Below are positions 1 to 11,060 of a stretch of DNA of 64,000 nt, piece by piece. The stretch comes from Pseudopyrenochaeta lycopersici. Lineage: Eukaryota; Ascomycota; Dothideomycetes; Pleosporales; Pseudopyrenochaetaceae. The notes under the pieces are model-generated. The model was not told the origin of the DNA, ran no database searches, and was given only the letters and a program-made list of their open reading frames with translations. The position numbers were made by a program, and so were the translations under genes. Each line of letters begins with the position of its first letter. The first letter of the stretch is position 1. The stretch is from the NCBI GenBank assembly GCA_003313425.1, contig NHZP01000073.1:124001-188000 (forward strand), in the 5' to 3' direction.

Positions 1-1000
1 GATATATCTACAAGACAGCGCTGTAACACCACTCATTGCACTACTCGCCCCTTGAAAAGGCCTGATATGCTATCGGAAGTCCTGGAGAATGGCACCAAAA
101 TCACGCCACATTTCACCAGAGCCCCGTTAGCCCCATGGTCACGGGGAAGTGGAAGACAAGCCACACCAATTCCGCGCACACGTGAGCCGTAAGCCACAGT
201 CACTTGTGCCAATGGGGTGCAACGCCAAAGCATCGGGATCGCGCCTACAAGCGGAATTACAGTAGTCAAATGGCTCTGGTCCCGGATCAGGGACTCTATT
301 CTCGCTGATCACACTGCGCTCATCGAGAGTGGTTCCGTTTGGTAAATTCTTGGATTGAGGACAGAATATGTTGTGGCAAACGCAATGCAACGTCCCCTAG
401 GCTTCCACGGCATTTGGTACTCAATGTGGTCGGATCTCTTTCCTGAGCCGCCCTGCAAGCCTTGACGGCTACCACAGTCACAGCGCTTAGCCTTCTGCGA
501 GGTTTCGGAGACGCAACGAGGCTTGGTCGAGATTTCTGAGCTCAGAACCTTTGAAGCTCAAGTCAGAGTCAGCACAGAAGCCCTGGTGGGTCGTTACAGA
601 CTTGCTATATTTCCAACATTGTCGACCGTGAAACAAGCGCCGCCGCTTGAACAAGGGCGAGCGGCATGTACTCAAGCGCCGTGGCTAGCTCGGCAAAATC
701 ACTACTCTCCTCTTGCGCTCCCACATACATGGGCAACTGGTTAAACCAGTTAAACCAGTTAAGGAATACCAAAGTCGAAAACTCTATTTTGGCCTAAATA
801 AGGCAGTGCACAATGTCGCAATAAGGTGCGAACATGCTCTGCACGTGTTTTTCCTGTAGCCTTAAGATATTATCGAATAGTTTGTAAGAACTAACAAAAA
901 CGTGTTGCACGCATCAGCCAGGGTCAAACATAAATAGGGAGGTGCTTCGCTACCCTTTCTTATCACTGATAGCCGGTCCATCCACGTCCGCTGTCGCAGG
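1..1000. other. No gene recognised
   Basis: Only short overlapping reading frames without recognisable domains are seen on either strand. A short tandem of the unit AAACCAGTT lies near 741-762. I see no convincing promoter, RNA gene or coding exon. Confidence 0.5.
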
Positions 1001-1340
1001 CCTCAGATACCCCAGAGTCGGTGAACGTGGATAACGTGAGCGTAGGCTTTGTAGAGACAGTCCGCCCGCCGGCTTATGGGAGTGCCTGCACCGCTGACGT
1101 GAAGCCGTTGGCGAGGATCTACCTGTCGGTCCGTGCAAAAGTCTTGCACCCACCGAACGATTGTCTCTGGGATCTGTCGCTGCCGCAGCATTCTGATCTC
1201 TGGTCCTGTAGCGACGTTGTAGGCCCTATATGCTCAGCGTAGCGGCCAACACTATTACTTTCAAAATTCTGCAGCTGACAAGTAAGAGGATCGACCATAT
1301 AAACGTCATTAAAGACATTCTGAAAGACGGAGCCCAATTT
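1000..1340 (-). pseudogene. Non-LTR retrotransposon (LINE) reverse transcriptase relic
   Basis: Minus-strand frames here read FQNVFNDVYM and then, in another frame, IPETIVRWVQDFCTDR. The second string resembles the fungal LINE reverse-transcriptase stretch that normally reads IPxxLVRWxxxFCxxR. The two stretches sit in different frames, and the catalytic palm motif that should follow is missing, so this is a short, frame-broken scrap. It could be a chance resemblance, but the second motif is long and specific. The sequence downstream (1341-1709) holds nothing I recognise. Confidence 0.45.
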
Positions 1341-1709
1341 GCTATCAATCTATGGGATCTCCGCAGTCTATCCTAGGCCCGCAACATATCTCTCCCAGTA
1401 GATTATCCAACCTAGAATGCGACTCGACCATGGACATAATTAGACATTCCACGCAAGATGTGCCCGGTTCCATTATGTATCCGGAGACCAGTATATCTCT
1501 CCTACCAATACATTAAGTAATGCTAATTAGTGTGTAGGTAGAGATTGAGGACCGTCATGCCCTACATTTCAGCTATCTATAATGACTAATCCTTTGTCCG
1601 AACTGTACTCTGCTCGAACAGCCTGTCCCGTGGCGAGTTCGATTGTCGTAGTGGATATATTGGTGGAACCTCTCCCTATGTCACAATTGTTAGTAGGCCT
1701 GTATGCAGT

Positions 1710-2670
1710 TCAAGTATGTACCCGCAGCTTACTACGTATATTTTCTTCCAAGATTATGTCCCGGTCGTCTTCGCCGGGATCTCTTGAAGCAAGGTGTTGT
1801 GTATGAGTGGAACGCACAGTGGTTCTCTTTGTCCTAGTGGAAGCACCGTAACTACTTCCGATGACGTTAGGCATGTATTTCCGGAGAAAAGGTTTTCCAG
1901 CTGGGAGGCAGGCGCAAACGATGGCTAGATGCACCTCAATCGTCCTAAGAGCCTAATGTCAGAAAGATTTGCCTCAGAAATCGATACCGTTTGCACTTAC
2001 CACCACACAATCGACGAGACGCCCTCCCAAGAGATATCCTTTGTATTGACCAAATCCGCTTGAATCTTTAATTTTATAATGCTGACAATCAAAATACTAA
2101 TTCGCCCGTTAGCTATTTCTGCATCCGTATAAAGAAGCCGATGATAAAACATACAAACCTCCTGTCATCAACACTATCATGACACCAATCTTTTGCTTCT
2201 TAGGCAGTCGGAGATTTCGTAAAAGTAGAACTGGCAGGATAAGTATTGCAGCATCCGTAGTAGTGTTCATAACGCCACTAAAAACTGTGATCTTTAACCA
2301 ATTAATGCATGAACCACCAGTGATTGTAAGATCCCAGTATTTCTCTAGTGGCCTGCAGGCGTACACCCATTCGAATGATGTCACGAGGCTATACATAACA
2401 ACAAGTGCCATGATGAGATATATGGCAACGCGGAGATTTCCCCAGGGCGCGAATTGAGTGAAAAACATGAGGATAGAGAGCTTTGTGAGCATGATTGAGA
2501 TGCCATAAAACGTTCCGCCAATAGCCCCGACCTTGTGAATGCATCAGTCAGTCTATCTTTGAGTGCGCATGGGGTTAAGATGATAGATTTACCTACTTTC
2601 ATAAAATTAGGATTAAAAACGGTAATTGGGACATCCCATAGGTGTCGACCAAATCCATACTGAGTGGCTG
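1710..2670 (-). CDS. Fungal rhodopsin-domain integral membrane protein, N terminus decayed
   Basis: Four minus-strand exons read together: 2597 to about 2670, 2155-2531, 2001-2096 and 1710-1944, separated by introns of 65, 58 and 56 nt with GT-AG ends and in-phase joins. They encode the family sequence order YGFGRHLWDVP, a helix with GTFYGISIMLTKLSI, then SFEWVYACRPLEKYWD, then MTGGF...VSIIKLK and SIVWWTIEVHLAIVCACLPA. This is the core of the plasma-membrane rhodopsin (Pth11/SAT4-like) family of ascomycetes; the ligand and role are unknown. Upstream of about 2670 the expected first helices do not read in one frame: hydrophobic pieces such as LIVAWV and FALVYSILGAIS are split by stops. The gene may therefore be a 5'-broken pseudogene. 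The C-terminal tail is short (about 45 residues). Confidence 0.65.
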
Positions 2671-3053
2671 AGAGTATTTTGTCAATTTCCTGTGTCGGCA
2701 CAAATAGAGTTACGTACTGATGGCGCCAAGTATGGAATACACCAGAGCGAAGATCTAATTCAGGATGTTCAGCAAACTTCCCGTAAACAGATTGAAGTGA
2801 GCCTAACCCATGCGACAATTAACATATCTACAAACGTCAGCTGAGGTCATTGGTAAGAATGACCCTAACCCTGTTTGGTGATGTAGGAAGTAAGTAGACC
2901 CGCGAATGTCTCCGCTTGAAGAGGTACTAACACGAATGCAGTCCCACGGCTGGCGCCATAGCCAGCTAAATACACCATCTACGCGCTTAAGGACAAAGGA
3001 GAAAAGCAGAATGAAATCCAAAAGAGAAGAAATCGCACAAACGCTCGAAATAT

Positions 3054-3096
3054 GATTAAATCCGGCTTGGGATTGGGAGCAGTGCCAAAAGAAGCG
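3054..3096 (-). repeat. Short dispersed repeat, copy 1 (GTAPNPKPDLI)
   Basis: Read on the minus strand, this stretch gives TTGGCACTGCTCCCAATCCC and continues for about 38 nt. It is matched nearly exactly, in the opposite orientation, at 13062-13098. In one frame both copies encode GTAPNPKPDLI. I do not recognise the parent element. Confidence 0.6.
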
Positions 3097-3099
3097 TCA

Positions 3100-4125
3100 T
3101 GATCTCTTCTCCAATGCCGATGCTGAGTGGTGACGAGCGAACAAGACTTTGTCGTCAGCACCACTTGATTGAGGAATAGCTCGAAGCGTGACTCTCTCAT
3201 GTGACTATTTCATACAGTGAAAGAATTTAAAAAGAAAGTCGAGTCCGCATGCGAATCATATTCTGCGAGCAGTGCAGCCTCCGCGCCAATACACTCCTCA
3301 CCTATTATTCGCTCACATTCTGTTGTGATGCTCTTGACATCTGGAAACTCTCGCTTCAATGGGCTCGTGTCTAGAGATGTGTAGTTGCTGGCAGATCTGA
3401 ATGCTCTAGTAAGACTCATTCACTGCCCATTGCAAGCCGGCTCATGCGGATATCAAACAATCTTCTCACTGGCGATGAAGTTGAGCTACTAACGTATCAG
3501 AGAGAAGCGCAAGAGATCCTCTGGAAATGGTTCGGCGGAGCACGTTCGGTTATATATATCTAACGTTACTGATAATAGAACAGCCCGAAAAGCAAAAGAG
3601 CCCGAAAAGCAAAGGAGCCCGAATGGAAAACAGCACAAATCAAGTTCAGTCTATTTTTAGGGACTCACAGGATAGTGACTGCCAGACAACATCAACCCGC
3701 CGCCCATGAAGGTATTGCCATCTCAGCTAAGTACACCACACCTCACCCTTGAGACTCAGCTGACAAGTCAAGCATGCTTGCAGAACTCGATGGCTTCCTC
3801 CTTCCCGTTCCCCTGCCTACCCTGCTATCTCAACACTCGATTACGAATTAGCCCTAAATTGCCTGCATACCCTTAAAGTGTGCATGAGAGTGCGTACCGA
3901 CTCTTCATCGTAGATTGAACATCAGCGATAGAAGTCTGCACCAAGATCTGTTGACATCACAGCATGAACGCTTTGCAGATAACATGGTTCAGTTGATGTA
4001 CCACATCTGCCTCGCCAGGTCCTCCATGGCTGCCTAATATATCATGCACAGTATCTCGCAATCGGGCAACCGCGTGTACTGTGAAACGAATGATGTCAAA
4101 CTATAATCACTTTGAGTAATCCTGT
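3100..4125. other. No gene recognised
   Basis: Short frames only. A direct repeat of the unit GCCCGAAAAGCAAA lies near 3580-3620. No domain, splice-supported gene or RNA gene was seen. Confidence 0.4.
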
Positions 4126-5323
4126 CTACCTATTACCTGTAGAGGAGTCCAATGATGACATAGTTTCCAAACTAAACGCCCCCTCCCAGATGCCACCTCG
4201 CACTCCGCTTGGGTGGGATGCACGCGTCAGGACGCCTATTGCGATGCTGCCCAGGCGCTTTATGACTGGTAAAGCGATACCAAAGGAGCATAGTAACTGC
4301 AATATGGTATAAGCCTGGCGATGGTCAGACTGCGCCACGAACGAAGGTAGAGGCATACCAAGAAGATATACTGGTGAGGGTAGATGCCCATCGTCCGGTT
4401 GGAATACGCTATGCTATATAGGACCATGGCCCCAACTAGCTGACATGATGTTGCAGCTGCATTTGGTATAACAAGCCAAAGCAGGAACTGCTTCAATGGT
4501 AGGCTCTCTTGCCTCGCTGCCGAGTCCTCATGGAGCCTCGATTGTCTCGCTCTTGACCTGTTATGAATTCCCAACTGTATGCATGATGCTGCTGAGGCTA
4601 GGAATGACCCCATTGCGAGGCGAGAGAGTAATGCTGACTCGTTGAAAAGACGTGGCTTTTCGTTTCTGTTCTTTGTCAACGATATGAAAGCAACACAGAG
4701 GCTGTATGTCGTACGGCATTGAAGGAGCGATATCTGGTGCTGTAACGGCAGTAAATAGGTACGTAGCCCAGATTGCCCAGGGAGGGAACTGCAAAATGCG
4801 CAATACTCGAGCGAGCTGATCACAAAACCAGTCAGCTGGAATGGGGATCTTGTTTGGGAGGTCTTACATTGGTGCCAACGAGAAGTTGCAGGTTGCAAAG
4901 CGCAACGATGTCCAGCCAGTATATTTGGCTTTTGGAGTGATGCGCCTGTACGGCTGCGATAACACCAGATACTGATAGTCCTATTTGAAGAAAGCCGAAT
5001 ACAGCCGCTACTCTTCTTTCCCAGACATAGCTGTAAACCAAAACTTCATTCGCCCTTGTCCTTTCGCGCAGCTGGACGTCGAAGTACATCAGCACGATGC
5101 TGAGTATGATGGAACCCGAGAAGCAGACGAGGAAGCAGATGAGAGAGATGAGAGCCATTTCAAGGACAGAGGGGACAGCGGTGCTGCACCAGCGTGGAAA
5201 GGCACCCCCGTTATATACCCCCCCCCCCCCCCCCCCAAAGATGCCGCTACTTCGCATGCCTGAGCTCTTGTACAGGGGTTTAGCGTCACACCTCAGCAAG
5301 AGTGCCGCATGTATGAGGTTCAT
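4126..5323 (-). CDS. Seven-TM integral membrane protein of unknown function
   Basis: Four exons on the minus strand: 4868-5323 (start uncertain, the frame is open to 5491), 4763-4815, 4359-4701 and 4126-4314. Introns are 52, 61 and 44 nt with GT-AG ends, and every join stays in frame, giving about 346 residues. Seven hydrophobic segments can be seen: MALISLICFLVCF, VAAVFGFLQIGLSVSGVIAA, IYWLDIVALCNLQLLV, LQFPPWAIWATLCVAFISL, LLSRLAMGSFLASAASC, NAAATSCQLVGAMVLYSIAY and YTILQLLCSFGIALP. A glycine run encoded by a poly-C tract precedes the first helix. I do not recognise a named family. It is followed head-to-tail by a HET gene and then the ligase. Parts of the same gene recur at 25501, 36298 and 47611. 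Confidence 0.65.
5218..5236. repeat. Poly-C tract (19 C) inside the seven-TM gene
   Basis: Nineteen consecutive C on the plus strand encode a polyglycine run on the minus strand. The duplicate at 48120-48135 has 16 C, a difference of exactly one codon. Confidence 0.9.
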
Positions 5324-5658
5324 TGAGGCCTTGGTGCATGAATGATGTTGATCGTTGTACCACTTCTGGGTGCTGTTGCGCCTGGTGTACAGAGTGTGAG
5401 CGAATAGCCCCCTGTGCAGCGATTCATTGCTGTGCCACATGATGGTTACATAGGCAGGGTGAGCCTTGTCTCCATATAACAGGTATTTCAAGGGACGACA
5501 TGGTCAAGGGTTGCGTTGTTCGGAGGCGCTGAAGAGAGCTGTCCTGTGTGCTGAGAGGTGAGGTGTTGCCTCATGTGTGTAAGCCCACGATGAGCCCGTA
5601 TAGACAGTGGCCGTGAATCCTTGCTTGTAGCTACACAGGGATACTGCGCATTGTTGCT

Positions 5659-6279
5659 TCACAACTGAGGAGTAATCGATGATCTCCTATGTGACAAGGC
5701 GAAGTCCATGTGGCAGACTGTCTCGTTGTCACAATAAAGAGCATAGGTCATGTCGTGGGACTGGTAGGGGCTGATCGACCTGTTTTTCTTAGCCTCCATA
5801 TTATTGATGTCAAAGATACCGCTTCTGAGGGCTGCGTAGAGTCTGAGCGCGAATTCGTGATCTGGCAACGCCTCACCCAGCCAAACAGCTGTGGTATACG
5901 CGCTCTGATAGATATTTCGCATTAAAGTAACTTGTGTGTTTCTCTCTCTGATATCCGCCTGATTGGTACAAACGGCATCAATCCAGATGAACTGTCCTGG
6001 CATCATCTTGCTAAAGTAAGTTATGGACGCTTTGCAGCTCAAGGTCACGCGTAAGACATTGTTCCCAATAGAGATATAGCCGAAACCTTTCTCGGTATCC
6101 CACCGATACGAAATAGCACAGAATGTTGGTGCGAGATCCAGATGAACGTTCATAAGTTCGTGTGATCGCTGTCGCCATTTTGCGGCTTGACCTCGGAGCT
6201 TAAGTAGTCTAATATGGCGGGACGACTGTAGCGGTTCATATTGATATAACAGATCCCCATAGGACAAAGAAGTCTTCAT
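5659..6279 (-). CDS. HET domain protein, N-terminal half only
   Basis: A 206-residue frame starting MKTSLSYGDLL. It carries the first half of a heterokaryon-incompatibility (HET) domain: FCAISYRWDTEKGF near residues 53-66, then IWIDAVCTNQADIRERN and IYQSAYTTAVWLGEA. The usual third block with the W-x-R-x-W-xx-QE signature is absent; the frame stops after a short unrelated tail. HET proteins trigger cell death after fusion with an incompatible strain. The truncated form may be non-functional, or the rest may lie in an exon I could not find. It lies between the seven-TM gene and the ligase. In the duplicate module most of it has been replaced by a short filler. Confidence 0.6.
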   Translation of the reverse strand: MKTSLSYGDLLYQYEPLQSSRHIRLLKLRGQAAKWRQRSHELMNVHLDLAPTFCAISYRWDTEKGFGYISIGNNVLRVTLSCKASITYFSKMMPGQFIWIDAVCTNQADIRERNTQVTLMRNIYQSAYTTAVWLGEALPDHEFALRLYAALRSGIFDINNMEAKKNRSISPYQSHDMTYALYCDNETVCHMDFALSHRRSSITPQL

Positions 6280-6448
6280 TTTTCAAAGCGGGAAAATCCA
6301 CAATCTCATCTGCAGCCGTCTAAATTGGATGGATGGACAGTGTGCAGAGTACTTGAGGCACTCAAATAAACACGATCTCTTCGGCTGAGCCCCTCGCTCA
6401 TGTTCAGCTACATGCTCTGGGTTTCGAAGACGTTATAATCCCGCGGCC

Positions 6449-6766
6449 TTAGAATAAGAGGGCAGTGAATACGTCTGAATGGCCTCCGATAGCAATACTA
6501 TATGCTGGATCACGCAGATGGACTGTTCTAGGGGAAAATAGCCCACTGATACGAACAATTACCTTTGATTGTTCCCAACCCTGCTCCAGATACTGCACCT
6601 CGTATATCCGCAACAGACCTGGACATGTGCGCTTACCCGAACCCAATCCTAGCCAGCTTCGCTCCCGCGGCATGACATCTCTTAAATAGACGCCTTTCTT
6701 TCCCATACAAAACGTTCCACTTATCCGTTTACAACTCCCACAAAGACCAAATTTGTTCAACATCAC
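6449..6766 (-). other. Open frame conserved in both module copies, head-to-head with the ligase
   Basis: A 105-codon minus-strand frame beginning MMLNKFGLCGSCKRIS, with its start 12 bp from the ligase start on the other strand. The same 105-codon frame is present at 48809-49126 with only a few amino-acid changes. It has a CxxC pair and a stretch reading IYEVQYLEQGWEQSKVIVRI. I cannot assign a family; a faint likeness to BAH/DNA-methyltransferase linker sequence is too weak to use. It may simply be the 5' leader of the ligase that happens to stay open. Confidence 0.3.
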
Positions 6767-6777
6767 CTGCTGTTAAC

Positions 6778-9424
6778 ATGCCCTTTAACTTTAGTATCCT
6801 ATGCGACCTCCTCAACGAACTGGACCAAAACCGTGCCAGAAAATCATCAAGAACGCGTAATACCCTGAATTCCATCACCGAAATAGTTGTTTCCTGGTTC
6901 AACAAGTATGATGAAATCATACCGCGAGAAGGACAAGGAGCCGTTGCCTTCTTATCATGTCTATTTCCAGAGCGGAGGGCAGACCGTGTCTTTGATCTGC
7001 GGGAAAATCGCCTCGAATCAATCATCAAGCAAGCCCAAGGGATCGGTGAAACACGTTTAAAGCAATTACAAAGTTGGAGGACTAGAGATGGTGCCGACTT
7101 TGCGTCCTGCGTCGAGCGCTTGATGTCTGCAACGGATGCAGAAGGCAGACACGGTTCAATCGTGACTCTAGAAGAGCTTGACGAAACTCTAGACCGGGTT
7201 GCAGCCATGTCACCCTTCTCGTCCACCGAGCTGAGGCAGAGGGTGGAAGCCAAATACGAGGAGCCGATTCGGACTTATGACGTGTTGGCGAGAATATTTC
7301 GAAGATTATGCAGCTCCGAAGCGAAGTGGATGGTCCGTATGATCCTGAAGTTCTATAGTCCAGTGCAGATCCCAGAAACACTGGCGATGCAAAAGTTCCA
7401 TTTCCTTTTGCCTAATGTCCTGGGCTACCAAAATTCTTTCGAGGCTGCCGTAAGGATGTTGTCTGGAATCTCGATACGGCGGATGCCCGCCCCGCCAACG
7501 ATAGCTGTCGAACTCTCGCTCAGAGACAAAGCCGCAAGTCGGTTAAAGCCTCAAATTGGAGTTATGATTACACGAACAGCGCACGACAAGGCCAGAAGCA
7601 TCAAGCATTGCTGTCAACTAGCAAAGGGTAGACGCATAAGTGTCGAGCGAAAGTACGATGGCGAGTACTGTCAAATGCACATTGAACTGAATAAGGGAAG
7701 GGATTGCATCAAAATCTTCTCCAAAAGCGGAAGAGACTCGACAGAAGATCGGACAGGCCTGCATGATGTGCTGCGAGATTGCCTGAGGCTCGACTCGGCA
7801 GACTGCAAGATCAAGAAGCAATGCATTCTGGATGGAGAGCTACTGGTCTGGAACGATCACAGCGAGCGGATTGAACCCTTCCATAAGATCCGCAAGCATG
7901 TACCACGATCCGGCCGATTCCTTGGAACCCGGGAAGACTCACCCACCAATATTCATGAGCATCTTATGATCATGTTTTATGATCTGCTCCTACACGATGA
8001 CACCTCCTATATCACAGATACTCACGATGCGCGCCGGCAGCGACTTTGCTCACTAGTCCACTGTATTCCCGGCCGAGCGGCCATTGGCAGCCGCGAGAAC
8101 ATCGATTTCTCCTCTCGCCATGCCCCCGAACAGCTTCGCGAGGCATTCTCTCGAGCCATTATACAGCGATGGGAAGGCCTGGTGCTGAAGGGACGAGATG
8201 AACCTTACTACTCACTCTCTGGAAATAATAGATTCATCAAGTTGAAGAAAGACTACATCCAAGGGCTAGGAGACACCGCTGATTTTGCTATCGTGGGTGG
8301 CCGCCGCGATCCGATGGACGAACAAGAACTTGGGATGGGGAAGTTGCGGTGGACATCATTCTATATTGGATGCCTAGAAAACAAGGACCGAGTTTGTCGT
8401 CTTGACGTCAAGCCGATATTTCGCGTCATCGACAAGGTAGGCCAGCACGGTATGGCCAAAGAGGATATTCTTTTTCTCAACAGACTTGGATACTTCCAAG
8501 AAACACCTTTTTCTCTCTCCACCCCCGAGCTCGACGTCAGGTTAGAACGAGGGAAGCTGCCTTGGCCAACCGACTTGTTTAAGCGACCCTTCGTTGCGAA
8601 TGTAATGGGTGCTGGCTTTGACAAACCGGCCAACACCAGGTATTATGCTCTGCAATTTCCTCGGGTGCAGAAGATCCATCGGGACCGTACGTTCAAGGAT
8701 ACGGTTAGCTTTGGCGAGCTGCAAGAATTAGCAAGGAAGAGCATGGAAATGCCGCAGGAGATCGAGAGCGAAAACAGAAACTGGCTCGAGAAGCTCAAAC
8801 AAACATACTCTAATCCAGACTACTTGAGAAATTCCATGAATCGCACAATCAGCTCTAGCGGTGGCCTAGAGAAAAGGGAGAGTGAAGAGGAGGAAAACGG
8901 AAAGGTAAAAGGGGATCATTCACCTTTGGATGACAGTTTCTTTCAGCCATTGAAGCGAAAGCTCCTCTCAGAGGATTATCAACCGACCGTCAAACGAGCT
9001 AAGGTATCGCTTATTACTTTGACAGACGCTGAGGGCATGCATCAGTCCCCTGCTACGTTGATGTGTACAAGCCTTTCTTCTTTCCATGAAGACTCATCGG
9101 TCACACTCTCCGCCAACTCTTCAGTGACTGAGCCCGCAGCGGAAGCGTTCGCAAGAAGTCATGACCGACAGCGAGGGAGTATAGCAACTTCATTTACTCA
9201 CCAGGAAGTAACGAGTGAGACGGAGCACCAAATGGTCAGTTCCTTACGCCTTGCAACAAACGGGTAGCTAATGCGTAAACTAGCCGGGAAAATGTTCTCG
9301 TTGTACCTGCGAGAAATATGTGGTCGATGAGATCCGTTTTACCACTACAATACTCTATGAGAAGCTTCCGGAACTCAAGTGCACTTGCAATCATCGAATT
9401 CATGACCATAGTATCATCACCTAA
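6778..9424 (+). CDS. ATP-dependent DNA ligase (accessory, ligase IV-like core) with Cys-rich tail
   Basis: Exon 1 is 6778-9234 and exon 2 is 9284-9424, joined across a 49-nt GT-AG intron with an AACTAG 3' end; the product is about 865 residues. The enzyme would seal nicks or breaks in duplex DNA through an adenylated lysine. Motif I is ERKYDGEYCQM with the nucleophile at K292. Motif III is LMIMFYDLLLHDD, motif IV is EGLVLKG near 466-472, and motif V is FIKLKKDY with lysine near 488. The N-terminal part (about 1-230) fits the DNA-binding domain of eukaryotic ligases, and residues from about 490 the OB-fold. No BRCT repeats are seen, unlike ligase IV. The region from about 690 to 815 looks disordered and contains KRKLLSED and VKRAKV. 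The second exon adds PGKCSRCTCEKY and LKCTCNHR, a possible zinc-binding cluster. The nuclear role is inferred. The first 100 codons recur at 49138. Confidence 0.85.
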
Positions 9425-9470
9425 GTAAGAGGGGTAATAGCTCTTGGGAGGATGGAGGAGGGAAGGAAGA

Positions 9471-9490
9471 GGGAGGGAGGGAGGGAGGGA
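9471..9490. repeat. GGGA microsatellite
   Basis: A run of GGGA/GGAG units just 3' of the ligase gene. No function is implied. Confidence 0.8.
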
Positions 9491-9841
9491 GATGGATGAG
9501 AGGTGGTCTCTATTAGATAATGTTCAAATCACATAATACCTAGCTCAGAACATAGCATCGTAATGGATATGCAGCTACCTGAGCAGTGCTACGATATTTT
9601 GGCTGGCCATGAGATGCGAAGTTCTGACGAGACCGCCATGCTATTGTCAGTGTGGATACATGGATGGAGAGGGTCAGAGAAGAAAGGAAGAAATTGACGA
9701 GGACAAACTCGTGGGCGCTTGATGACAATGATGGATTCTAATCAATGCAGCTCCTTTATGGTACTTTGCTACGCTTTGCCGTGGTAGTCTTCGCTGTTGC
9801 CATGTCTGTCGTTGTGCCCTACCACCGCCAAAATCCCTCCC

Positions 9842-10437
9842 TCACGGCCTCCTTCCCACCCTCCACCGATGTACAGCAACGCAACTACAAATCGTCATCC
9901 CTATATAACACGTCCCTAATATCCCTTGAATCCAACACTCCATCCATATAATCTTGTACCGAACATCCAAGTCATTAACGCTGACTTCTTGCGAATAGAC
10001 CACTAGTATGTTGAAGACACAGACGAAGGTATACAGGCCGACGAGCACAAGCGAAAATGTGAGAGCGACAGCAGGGTGGAAGGTGAGCGTCCGCGACTTT
10101 ATAGACAGCGAGGGCGTCTGGAAGATAAGAGCAAGGGTAACGAAAGTGTAGAACACATCGGAAATCAAGGCGGGACCTATACGGAACCAGAACAAAAACC
10201 TGACACTGAAGTTAATAAGAGTCATACAAATGCATCGAGCGACAAGAAGATGACATACGGGTAATCGTGTTTGTAGGGGTCGTCTGTCTTCCACCAGATA
10301 ACATATAACGAATATTCCACAATTACGAAAATGATGAAGAGGGGAAGTATGAAGTTCTTGATGATAAAGATCTTGTGGTGGCTGCTGCCTTGCCAACGAG
10401 GATCGCGAGGCGATGTGAGTGGTATGAAGATGCCCAT
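9842..10437 (-). CDS. Multi-TM membrane protein, unknown function
   Basis: Two minus-strand exons. The first starts at MGIFIPLTSPRDPRW (ATG at 10437) and runs to about 10266. It joins, across a GTATGT...TTCAG intron of about 53 nt, to a second exon beginning VRFLFWFRIGPAL and ending VHRWRVGRRP at 9842. Hydrophobic segments include IIKNFILPLFIIFVIVEYSL, PALISDVFYTFVTLALIF, ALTFSLVLVGLYTFVCVF and CWIQGILGTCYIGMTICSCV, about five in all. An upstream in-frame ATG at 10452 adds five residues. I do not recognise the family. It converges with the ligase. Confidence 0.55.
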
Positions 10438-10932
10438 TGTGAGTCTTTTCAAGTTTTAAAGTGGGTTTGTACCGCTCGAGGTTCTTGGGAAGGCTGCGTC
10501 AGTTTAAGTATGAGTTAACGACCTTGGCTCTCGCATGTGGTCTTTCCTTTTCCTCTCATTCCATTTGGGCAGGTCCCCCAAGCAGCCTACCACAGATGAC
10601 TTCGCCTTCAGCAGTCTGCCTACCATCAGGGCCATGATTGAAAGACCGGAGTGGATGAGCCTTACGATTGGCGTAAAAGGGATATAATTGGGTGGATGTG
10701 TACGATGCATAGCCTCATTTGCTGAGTCCAAGAACGGAAACTCAACGCAACCTTGCGATGTTGGATAGGTCGATGTGCTTGCATTTGCCAGAGAGCATGA
10801 TTGTATAGTTGCCGGACATTTGGCACAGGCAGCAGACCGTCATTGTAGTACCTGCGCCTGCTGGGGGGTCGTCGAGCGACTGCGCGAGGTCGAAGGATTC
10901 GAGTGAGTGTGACAGCGAGGGTGGGGTAAATA

Positions 10933-10950
10933 TACGAAGGAGCTCGTATT
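10933..10950. repeat. 18-bp shared string, copy 1
   Basis: TACGAAGGAGCTCGTATT occurs here and at 28888-28905 in the same orientation. It could mark ends or internal parts of the same decayed element. Confidence 0.5.
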
Positions 10951-10994
10951 AACGTAATTCCCAGCATCTGTGAGAAAAGGTGAAGTGTGTTGGG

Positions 10995-11058
10995 GTAGAA
11001 ACCATAGAGCCACCCACAAAAGTTGTTATCATGAGATTTTCTGGTGTTGCGATTAAAT
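10995..11058. repeat. Dispersed repeat of about 65 bp, copy 1
   Basis: The segment containing GAGATTTTCTGGTGTTGCGA matches the reverse complement of 32105-32195 at roughly 80 percent identity by eye. In both copies the frame encodes FSxVAIKLL. The parent element is unknown. Confidence 0.5.
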
Positions 11059-11060
11059 TG

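Larger units (their letters stand above)
10460..11060. other. Unassigned interval with repeat scraps
   Basis: Minus-strand frames of 75 and 101 codons overlap at 10504-10967 but show no family. The string TACGAAGGAGCTCGTATT at 10933-10950 is shared exactly with 28888-28905. Confidence 0.4.

Noticed and set aside
4985..5345. Plus-strand frames over the seven-TM exon, including a proline run
   Set aside because: Antisense of the poly-glycine coding tract; no independent support.
6449..6766. BAH-domain or DNA methyltransferase reading of the antisense frame
   Set aside because: Likeness limited to a few scattered residues; kept only as an unexplained conserved frame.
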